This document shows positions 1 to 5,308 of a stretch of 7,280 nt of DNA, in pieces. The notes under the pieces are model-generated. The model did no database searches, was not told the origin of the DNA, and worked only from the letters and a program-made list of their open reading frames with translations. This DNA is from CAVEFW01 sp964579575 (GTDB lineage: Bacteria > Actinomycetota > Coriobacteriia > Coriobacteriales > Eggerthellaceae): NCBI GenBank assembly GCA_964579575.1, contig CAZOGL010000061.1:1-7280 (forward strand). Direction: 5' to 3'. How positions within the stretch are numbered: the first letter of the stretch is position 1; each line of letters starts with the position of its first letter. The translations under genes were made by a program, and so were the position numbers.

Positions 1-4
1 GAAC

Positions 5-1354
5 CTAGATGCACGTAACGCGTTCGGGATCACGCAACATCTCGGAGATGCGGGCGATCGCCCGGGAGGTCTCGCGCTCGAGATAAATCATGGGCTCGTC
101 GTTCTCGATGGCACGCATGAAGCACAAAAGCTCGTTGCGAATCCCCTCGCCGTCGAGTTGATAGAAGTAGCGCTTGTTGTTGGCAGGGTTCTCGAAACGC
201 AACTCGAAGTAGTCCGTCTTCCACCAAGGAGCCGGGACATAGACATATCCTTTAGTGCCCGTAATCACAAGGCTGCCCTCCGCCTTGGCGGTAGACCCGG
301 TCGTGAGAGTCGCGACCGCATGGGGATAGGTAAGCGTCATGCGAACGTAGCCATCAACCGTCTTGTCCTCATCAACCCAACGCACGATGGTGCGGACATC
401 CGTATAGTCAGTACCAAGAAGCTGAAACGCTGGGAGCAAGACCGTGGGCCCCCACTCGCCGAAGCTACCCGTGGGAGGGACCTCTTGCTTTTCCCCGGCG
501 AGCAAGGACGAATAGTCGCGCAAGCTCGTGGCAGTGGCATCAACACCGACCACCGTACCGATGCGTCCGCTCTTCACCAAAAGCTTCAGGCGATGGTAAG
601 CGGTTGCATAGGCGGTCTTGATACCCTCCGCGAGAACGAGTCCGCGGTCGGCAGCGAGCTCTTGGAGCTTGTCGAACCCCTCGACGGTCTCCGCAACTGG
701 GCTCTCGCAAAGAACATGGACGCCAGCCTCGATAGCACGACGGATATGCTCCTCATGCAGACCCATGTGGGACGCAAGATAGATGGCGTCAACCTTGAGC
801 AAAAGGTCCTCATAGCTTTGGGCAACCTCAATACCTCGCGCACGAGCCGCCTCCTCCATCTCCGCGCTGTCTGTGCGAACGCAGGCGAGTTGGAGGCCGT
901 TGACGAACTTGGACTCATCCATGACCTTTGCCGCCATGGGAGTAGAGCCGAAGACGCCGAGGCGCAAGAAGCCCTTCTCGGCACGGATTTCGGTGCTTGA
1001 GATGCCCTGGGTGCGCTCGAGGTAGACCACGTCGCAGTATTCCTTCAGGTAGTCAAAGTAACCAACCCAGTCAGACCCCACCGTGAACACGTCGATCCCG
1101 AGGCGCTTGATGTCGTCGATCTTTTGCCCCTCGTACTCCTCGATGATGATCTCGTCCGCAAGTCCTGTCTTGCGGACGTTCTCCACGCGATCCATAAGCG
1201 ATTGCCCGACGTTGATCTTGCCGCGCACCTTGTCAAAGTCAGCCGCAGTGACGCCGACGACGAGGTAGTCGCCAAGGGCACGCGCCCGCTCGAGAAGGCG
1301 GATGTGGCCGCGGTGGAGATAGTCGTAGGTTCCGTAGGTGATGACCTTCTTCAT
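5..1354 (-). CDS. Fusion: TagD-type cytidylyltransferase + Gfo/Idh/MocA-like domain
   Basis: A 449-residue two-domain protein. Residues 1-128 form a glycerol-3-phosphate cytidylyltransferase-type domain: the nucleotide-binding HxGH motif lies in GTYDYLHRGH (8-17) and the family signature RTQGISSTEI at 114-123. This family joins CTP to a phosphorylated alcohol to give a CDP-activated headgroup. Residues 130-449 resemble the Gfo/Idh/MocA NAD(P)-dependent oxidoreductases, starting with a Rossmann strand and loop (RLGVFGSTPMA, 131-141). The usual catalytic 'EKP' lysine is replaced in CESPVAE (216-222), and the usual distal histidine is not evident in the WGPTVLLPAFQLLG stretch (301-314), so classical dehydrogenase activity is doubtful. 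The start has a good ribosome site (GAAAGGAAG, 6 bases before ATG). The gene lies 21 bp downstream of the aminotransferase gene and is almost certainly cotranscribed. The substrate cannot be read from the sequence: glycerol-3-phosphate is the family default, but an aminated product of the neighbour is plausible. The stop is followed by only 4 bases of window. Confidence 0.9.
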   Translation of the reverse strand: MKKVITYGTYDYLHRGHIRLLERARALGDYLVVGVTAADFDKVRGKINVGQSLMDRVENVRKTGLADEIIIEEYEGQKIDDIKRLGIDVFTVGSDWVGYFDYLKEYCDVVYLERTQGISSTEIRAEKGFLRLGVFGSTPMAAKVMDESKFVNGLQLACVRTDSAEMEEAARARGIEVAQSYEDLLLKVDAIYLASHMGLHEEHIRRAIEAGVHVLCESPVAETVEGFDKLQELAADRGLVLAEGIKTAYATAYHRLKLLVKSGRIGTVVGVDATATSLRDYSSLLAGEKQEVPPTGSFGEWGPTVLLPAFQLLGTDYTDVRTIVRWVDEDKTVDGYVRMTLTYPHAVATLTTGSTAKAEGSLVITGTKGYVYVPAPWWKTDYFELRFENPANNKRYFYQLDGEGIRNELLCFMRAIENDEPMIYLERETSRAIARISEMLRDPERVTCI

Positions 1355-1375
1355 GGGCTTCCTTTCGGGAACGTG

Positions 1376-2449
1376 TTAGATGACGCCGCGCTTTTGGAGG
1401 TCTTTAAACGCGTCCACGAGGACCGTGTTGTCCTCCGGCGTCAGGGCACCGATGTGTCCAACGCGGAACAACGTGTCAGCAAGCGCTCCGCCGTTGGGGC
1501 AAATCCAGATGCCGTACTCGTCTTTGAGGGTAGTAAATATCTCGGTAGCCTTGCCCGTGGTAGGACGCAGGGGCGTCACGGCGTTGGAAAGGCTCTTGGA
1601 GGCGATCTCGAAAGGCAGGTCGGCGATCTTTGCCCGGAAATCCGCAGCAAGGGCGGCGATGCGCTCAATCTCGACACGCGCGCCGCCAGCGGCCTCCAAG
1701 TCCCGCAGACGACGATTGATTTGGAGCAGGGTGCCAACGGCGGGCGTGAAGGGCGTCTGGCCGCGCTCTCCGTTCTTGAGGGCATCCTTGAGATCGAGGT
1801 ACATACACGTGGTCGGGTGGGCCTGCACGCGCTCGATGGCCTCAGGGGACAAGACGATAAGCGAGATGCCCGGCGGGCAGGCAAGGGCTTTTTGGGACCC
1901 GGTGATAACCACCGCGGCGCCACTCTCGGCCATGCTCAAGGGATCAGCCAAGAAGGAGCTGATTGCATCGATAACGAGCAAAAGGTTGTTGCGACGGCAA
2001 AACTCGGCGATGAGGTCCAAATCATAGTGGACACCGGTAGAGGTCTCGTGGATGTTGACAACAAAGGCGGTGAAACCTCGATTGGCAAAATGCGCAAGAT
2101 CAGCATCGGTGACGGAGCATCCGGGAGTTGGCACGACCGCCTCAAAGGGTACCCCGTGGACCTGGCACATCTGACAGAATCGGTTACCGAAACTGCCGCC
2201 GTTGACTACGATGGCACGATCATTGTTTGAGAGGACATTCATGACGACGCTCTCCATGGAGGCAGTACCGGAGCCGGTCATAAAACACACGCGACTACCC
2301 TTTGGCGCATCCATGAGCTCAAGGACGATCCTCTCGTTCTCAAGCATGGTGGCGGAGAACTCCGGAGTGCGGAAATAGGGAACCTGCTCTGCACCTATAG
2401 CGAGGACCTCCTCGCTCGACATGACCGGTCCCACCGTGAAATTAAGCAT
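1376..2449 (-). CDS. Class V PLP-dependent aminotransferase, PhnW-like (2-aminoethylphosphonate-pyruvate transaminase / alanine-glyoxylate type)
   Basis: A full-length (357 aa) fold-type I, class V aminotransferase. Visible landmarks are the N-terminal NFTVGPV (3-9), equivalent to the TPGP entry motif of the family; GSGTASME (59-66) in the cofactor phosphate-binding loop; HETSTG (135-140); the PLP-ring aspartate in VIDAISS (D161); the Schiff-base lysine in TGSQKALACPPG (K187); and the C-terminal FRVGHIG (328-334), whose arginine usually binds the substrate carboxylate. These fit 2-aminoethylphosphonate-pyruvate transaminase or alanine-glyoxylate aminotransferase relatives. Since a cytidylyltransferase fusion follows 21 bp downstream, a role in making an amino-headgroup later activated as a CDP derivative is likely. 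No PEP mutase or phosphonopyruvate decarboxylase is visible here to confirm phosphonate synthesis. The first Met is preferred because the conserved N-terminal motif begins directly after it. Its ribosome site (AAAAGG, about 10 bases upstream) is modest. No repeat follows this stop, unlike the other genes. Confidence 0.9.
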   Translation of the reverse strand: MLNFTVGPVMSSEEVLAIGAEQVPYFRTPEFSATMLENERIVLELMDAPKGSRVCFMTGSGTASMESVVMNVLSNNDRAIVVNGGSFGNRFCQMCQVHGVPFEAVVPTPGCSVTDADLAHFANRGFTAFVVNIHETSTGVHYDLDLIAEFCRRNNLLLVIDAISSFLADPLSMAESGAAVVITGSQKALACPPGISLIVLSPEAIERVQAHPTTCMYLDLKDALKNGERGQTPFTPAVGTLLQINRRLRDLEAAGGARVEIERIAALAADFRAKIADLPFEIASKSLSNAVTPLRPTTGKATEIFTTLKDEYGIWICPNGGALADTLFRVGHIGALTPEDNTVLVDAFKDLQKRGVI

Positions 2450-2491
2450 ATCGTTTCAACCTTTTGTATAAGCGGTTATCCATAACTGTCG

Positions 2492-2518
2492 ATTATACCG
2501 CGATACCTCCGCACGCAA
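2492..2518 (-). promoter_or_regulatory. Probable promoter of the aminotransferase-cytidylyltransferase operon
   Basis: On the minus strand a perfect -10 hexamer, TATAAT, lies at 2497-2492, 42 bases before the start codon at 2449. The only -35-like sequence is TTGCGT (2518-2513) with a short 15-bp spacer, so the -35 is weak. The leader would be about 35 bases. It lies downstream of the hairpin terminator of the preceding gene, which fits an independent transcription unit. Confidence 0.55.
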
Positions 2519-2540
2519 GCACACCCTCGAATCTCTTTCC

Positions 2541-2574
2541 CAAAATCAAAGGCGCCACCTTCGGGTGGCGCCTT
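2541..2574 (-). terminator. Intrinsic terminator of the DUF4214/hydrolase gene
   Basis: A perfect 11-bp inverted repeat (AAGGCGCCACC / GGTGGCGCCTT, 2549-2559 and 2564-2574) surrounds a 4-base loop. On the minus strand it is followed by a T-rich tail (TGATTTTG), as expected for rho-independent termination of the gene ending at 2633. The plus-strand version would have a UUCG loop, but no plus-strand gene leads into it and its tail lacks a T-run. Confidence 0.8.
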
Positions 2575-2580
2575 GACGCA

Positions 2581-2600
2581 AACGTGCTACAACGTGCTAG
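2581..2600. repeat. Tandem 10-bp repeat, two copies
   Basis: Two adjacent copies of AACGTGCTA plus one variable base (C, then G) lie between the stop-spanning 13-bp repeats and the terminator. On the minus strand each reads TAGCACGTT. The TAG at 2599-2597 is the first in-frame stop met if the DUF4214 gene's own stop is read through, 12 codons on. Confidence 0.75.
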
Positions 2601-2605
2601 ATACG

Positions 2606-2644
2606 TTTACCCGTTGAGTTTACCCGTTGAGTTTACCCGTTGAC
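2606..2644. repeat. Tandem 13-bp repeat (x3) spanning the stop codon of the DUF4214/hydrolase gene
   Basis: Three adjacent 13-bp units: TTTACCCGTTGAG at 2606-2618 and 2619-2631, and TTTACCCGTTGAC at 2632-2644. The last unit contains the real stop (TAA, 2635-2633) and the final codons Val-Asn-Gly. Since 13 is not a multiple of 3, the two downstream copies put a TAA in each of the other two reading frames. The single mismatch is at the coding-side edge of the array. Confidence 0.95.
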
Positions 2645-4975
2645 GAGCTCGTCATGTGCTTCGTAGATAGCAGCGGCGAGATCGGTGACCAACTCGGAGT
2701 AGTTGATGTTGGCCGTGGACATGATGCCGGTGACGTACGGATTGTCGCCAGCCATGACCAGCGCTCCCTCGGTGCGAGCAGTTTCATGCCATCCGGATTT
2801 CGCGTAGACCGTGCCACAACCGTAGCGCAACGCAGCATTACGGGACATCGTCGCGGAATTCGAGGAAAGAACCGACTTTAGCCATTCACAGTTCTCGGAA
2901 GTATCGTTGAGCAGGTAGTCAGCGGAGCAGACCCACATACGAGCGAGGTCCTCGGCGGTATACCATGCGGTCCAACCGGTCCAACTGAACGAGGTGACAT
3001 GGCCGCGCGCAATATATTGGTCGATTGGCCACGTGCCCTCTGCATAGAAGTAGCTCATGTAGGTACCGTTGTCGGAGACGCTCAAAGCCGGGTACATAAG
3101 GCTCGCATAGCGGCTCAAAGACGAGGGGTCGTACTGGTTCAAAGCGATGGTGTAGGGACCCTTTACGGAGCAAGCGCTGGAGAAGGATACGTCAGAGTTG
3201 TAGGAGATGCCGATACCCGTGTTGAGGTCGATCATCGTAAAGCCGACTTCCTTGCCCGCATAGTAGAAGGCGTTGAGGGCGTCGATGATGGCATCGTAGC
3301 GCGCCTGGGAAAGTTGCTTCTTCGAGTTGAACACGACAAGGGAATTGCCGACAGAGTAACGATCAAGGATGTTGATAAGCTCCTCGACAGTCAACTTGTG
3401 GTGCTGGCGAACGCCCATGAGGTCGCAACGAGCCGTGAACTCGTCGGAGTCACCAAGCGCATTGACGAGAGCCTCACGGTTCTCATACGTACCGTTCTCG
3501 AGCAGGGAGACCTGGTAGGCAAGCCCCGCCTCGTCGGCCTCGCGATCGAAAAGGACCTTATATACGGCCTTGACGAAATCCTCGTTGGTCATCTTAGCGC
3601 CGACACCAGACGTGAACTCCTCACCGCAAAAAACGTTCACGGCCGCATCCACGGCACCACCGTTGGTGAACAGGAAGTTGCACCAATAATCGAGGTCCTC
3701 GGGAGTCGCCTCGCGATTGAGGGCGTCCACGTAGAAGGAATGGACGTACTTGGTCACCTCGTAGTTCATGTCGCGAAGCATATAAGCCGTGATGGTATCA
3801 CCGTTTACCTGGTACTTCGCGGCGATGTCCTTGAATTCACCAGCCTGGCTGAAACCTGCGACGACGGAGCCTATGGTCATACCGACTTCGAGGCGCGTCT
3901 TCCAAAAATCCATGCCAGCCTCATCGGACTCGCGACCGAGCATGCTCTGGTACACAGTCTCGATTTGTTCCTCGAAGGTCTTGCCCATATTGGTGAACTC
4001 TTCGGAGATCATGAAGTTCTCAGCGATGCGAGCAGCAGGCATGCCGTTGAGAAGCGCCTGTACCTGGACGTTGAGGCCCTCGGTATCAGGGGTGCGGTTC
4101 AGGGAGACCTTGTACAGATTGTAGGCGTAAGCCGTAACGTAGTAGTTGATGTCACGCGTCTCAAGCACGTTGAGCTCGCCACGGTTGACGCCCCACTTAG
4201 CGCAGTTGTTGACAAACTCCTGGCTTTCGCAAAAACCCTTGGCGATACCGTCAAGGGACATGCCGACTTTCAGATGATCCGCCCAAAACTCGAGCGACTC
4301 CTCGCTCTCGCATTCGCGGTCAAGCAACGTCTGATAGGCAATCTCCACACGTTGCTCGTCGGTGAGCTCGCGATTCATGAACTCCTCGGAGATGAGGAAG
4401 TTTCTCGCGATTTCGGCGGCTCCGAAGCCGTTGTTCAAAGCATTGACCTGGACATTGTAACCGTCAAGATCGGGCTCGCGGTCCAAAACGACCGTGTACA
4501 GGCGATAGACGAACTTCTCGATATCGTTGGCGGGAACGATCTCAGGGTCTTTCGCTTCCTCGTCGGCTTCCTTGTTACCCTCGGTGCCGCCTTGGGTGCC
4601 GCCTTCAGCGCCACCGCCCTCGACGTTGCCTTGGGTGCCGCCCTCGGTGCCGCCCTCGACGTTGCCTTGGGTGCCGCCCTCGGTGCCGCCGACGTTGCCT
4701 TGGGTGCCGCCCTCGGTGCCGCCGCCCTCGACGTTGCCGCCCTCGCCACCTTGGGCGTCAGGAGTCCCCGCCTCGGGGTCGTTGGCAGTATTGCCCGTGT
4801 TGGTGACATTGCCCGTGTTGGCAACATTCGCATCCTGGGCCAAAGTCACAGCCGCATTGTTTGTCGACTCGTTGGATGGCTCGGCAACCTGCGCCAAGGC
4901 GACGGCAGGAACGCTGCCCGCAACAAGAGCGACCGAGATTCCAACGGATGCAAAAAGTTTTCCGTACCTTCTCAT
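2633..4975 (-). CDS. Secreted DUF4214-repeat protein with C-terminal class A beta-lactamase-like (serine hydrolase) domain
   Basis: A 780-residue exported protein. Residues 1-28 are a signal peptide (RRYGK basic start, hydrophobic core, ALA-Q cleavage site). Residues 40-75 are Asn/Thr/Ala-rich, and 76-133 are a GGTEGGTQGNVE-type linker. Residues 150-520 hold six half-repeats of the form YxxxLxRexdxxGxxxW (about 157, 213, 283, 339, 411 and 469), i.e. three DUF4214-like pairs, a module found on surface proteins. Residues 555-780 match the class A beta-lactamase-like hydrolase fold: SDN at 634-636 and KSG at 726-728. The nucleophile motif reads C-S-V-K (602-605), where SxxK is expected. The likely role is at the cell surface, in peptidoglycan or peptide binding or cleavage; true beta-lactamase activity is not implied. 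The ribosome site GAAGGA sits 5 bases before ATG. A promoter and candidate operator lie upstream, and a terminator lies downstream. Confidence 0.92.
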   Translation of the reverse strand: MRRYGKLFASVGISVALVAGSVPAVALAQVAEPSNESTNNAAVTLAQDANVANTGNVTNTGNTANDPEAGTPDAQGGEGGNVEGGGTEGGTQGNVGGTEGGTQGNVEGGTEGGTQGNVEGGGAEGGTQGGTEGNKEADEEAKDPEIVPANDIEKFVYRLYTVVLDREPDLDGYNVQVNALNNGFGAAEIARNFLISEEFMNRELTDEQRVEIAYQTLLDRECESEESLEFWADHLKVGMSLDGIAKGFCESQEFVNNCAKWGVNRGELNVLETRDINYYVTAYAYNLYKVSLNRTPDTEGLNVQVQALLNGMPAARIAENFMISEEFTNMGKTFEEQIETVYQSMLGRESDEAGMDFWKTRLEVGMTIGSVVAGFSQAGEFKDIAAKYQVNGDTITAYMLRDMNYEVTKYVHSFYVDALNREATPEDLDYWCNFLFTNGGAVDAAVNVFCGEEFTSGVGAKMTNEDFVKAVYKVLFDREADEAGLAYQVSLLENGTYENREALVNALGDSDEFTARCDLMGVRQHHKLTVEELINILDRYSVGNSLVVFNSKKQLSQARYDAIIDALNAFYYAGKEVGFTMIDLNTGIGISYNSDVSFSSACSVKGPYTIALNQYDPSSLSRYASLMYPALSVSDNGTYMSYFYAEGTWPIDQYIARGHVTSFSWTGWTAWYTAEDLARMWVCSADYLLNDTSENCEWLKSVLSSNSATMSRNAALRYGCGTVYAKSGWHETARTEGALVMAGDNPYVTGIMSTANINYSELVTDLAAAIYEAHDELVNG
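4619..4723. repeat. In-frame 36-bp tandem repeat encoding the Gly/Glu/Thr/Gln linker
   Basis: Two identical adjacent 36-bp units (4619-4654 and 4655-4690) are followed by a third lacking three bases (4691-4723). Similar but degenerate sequence continues on both sides (about 4577-4750). Each unit encodes 12 residues of the GGTEGGTQGNVE type. All units are multiples of three, so copy-number change would lengthen or shorten the linker between signal peptide and DUF4214 region without breaking the frame. Confidence 0.9.
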
Positions 4976-5025
4976 GGGATCCTTCTCTAGTTCCTCTTCA
5001 ATTTGTGAAATACACAGGTTATTTC

Positions 5026-5053
5026 ATGCTATCAATCATGGTTCCCGTGTCAA
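5026..5053 (-). promoter_or_regulatory. Probable promoter of the DUF4214/hydrolase gene
   Basis: On the minus strand a consensus -35 TTGACA (5053-5048) is followed, after a 16-bp spacer, by a -10-like TAGCAT (5031-5026, 4 of 6 consensus bases). The start codon at 4975 is about 50 bases downstream. The consensus -35 and correct spacing make this the best promoter in the gap; the weaker -10 suggests it may depend on a factor bound at the upstream tandem repeat. Confidence 0.6.
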
Positions 5054-5092
5054 TGAAACTTGAAAAGAAGTGTCCCGCTCTTGTCGTTAATC

Positions 5093-5136
5093 GGTCAGAT
5101 ATTGGTCCGATAATGGTCAGGTTTTTGTCCGATTAT
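5093..5136. promoter_or_regulatory. Tandem 22-bp repeat, candidate operator
   Basis: Two directly adjacent 22-bp copies (5093-5114 and 5115-5136) match at 18 of 22 positions: both start GGTCAG and carry GTCCGAT at the same offset. Each also has partial dyad symmetry (ATCGG...CCGAT in the first). The pair lies 40-83 bases upstream of the -35 at 5053-5048, a usual position for activator binding. A third, more degenerate copy may lie at 5071-5091. The 22-bp period is about two helical turns, so both sites would face the same side of the DNA. Confidence 0.5.
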
Positions 5137-5147
5137 TTCCCATTTTT

Positions 5148-5206
5148 GATACGCCGTGTTCATACGTCATGCGCATACGTCATACGCCGTGCGCATACGC
5201 TCCGCG
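5148..5206. repeat. Degenerate 13-bp repeat cluster
   Basis: Successive units read GATACGCCGTGTT (5148-5160), CATACGTCATGCG (5161-5173), a truncated CATACGT (5174-5180), CATACGCCGTGCG (5181-5193) and CATACGCTCCGCG (5194-5206). The shared core is CATACG, then C or T, then a GC-rich tail. It lies in the 3' flank of the zinc-ribbon gene and just upstream of the candidate operator of the next gene. Confidence 0.75.
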
Positions 5207-5247
5207 CGGAATAAAACGCAGGGCACGCACAGGAGCGCCGCAGGAAC

Positions 5248-5308
5248 CTCAATCGACTACGAGCAAAGCCGCGATTAGCGCACGACATCTCAATCGACTA
5301 CGAGCAAA
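5248..5308. repeat. Perfect 20-bp direct repeat spanning the stop codon of the zinc-ribbon gene
   Basis: The sequence CTCAATCGACTACGAGCAAA occurs at 5248-5267 and again, identical, at 5289-5308, a 41-bp period. The second copy contains the real stop (TAG, 5300-5298) and the last codons, Cys-Ser. The first copy lies downstream in the transcript and carries the same TAG in another frame (41 is not a multiple of 3). Confidence 0.95.

Larger units (their letters stand above)
4976..5297. other. Intergenic region: duplicated gene end, repeats, operator candidate and promoter
   Basis: This 322-bp gap separates the zinc-ribbon gene's stop from the DUF4214 gene's start. In minus-strand order it holds most of the stop-spanning 20-bp repeat pair, a GC-rich stretch around 5208-5245, a 13-bp repeat cluster, an AT-richer tandem 22-bp repeat, a TTGACA promoter and a leader of roughly 40 bases. 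I see no convincing ORF, tRNA or hairpin-plus-T terminator, so transcription from the zinc-ribbon gene may continue into the next gene or end by another mechanism. Confidence 0.7.

Noticed and set aside
158..2230. Plus-strand open frames at 158-1000 and 1124-2230
   Set aside because: They lie opposite two genes with clear catalytic motifs and have unnatural composition; they are shadows of those genes.
2549..2574. Plus-strand terminator with a C(UUCG)G loop
   Set aside because: No plus-strand gene enters the hairpin and the plus-side tail lacks a T-run; it serves the minus-strand gene.
2999..4990. A 663-codon plus-strand open frame opposite the DUF4214/hydrolase gene
   Set aside because: It lacks recognisable domains, translates the Gly-rich repeat as Ala/Leu-rich low complexity, and has no ribosome site or promoter. 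The minus-strand frame has a signal peptide, conserved modules and expression signals. Long antisense frames are common in GC-rich genes.
5174..5217. Terminator for the zinc-ribbon gene
   Set aside because: A GCGCA/TGCGC pairing and a TTTTA stretch exist, but the stem is short, the loop long, and the T-stretch is on the wrong side of the hairpin.
5026..5308. Insertion sequence or attachment site explaining the direct repeats
   Set aside because: No transposase or integrase fragment, no terminal inverted repeats, and the repeats are anchored on a gene's stop codon.
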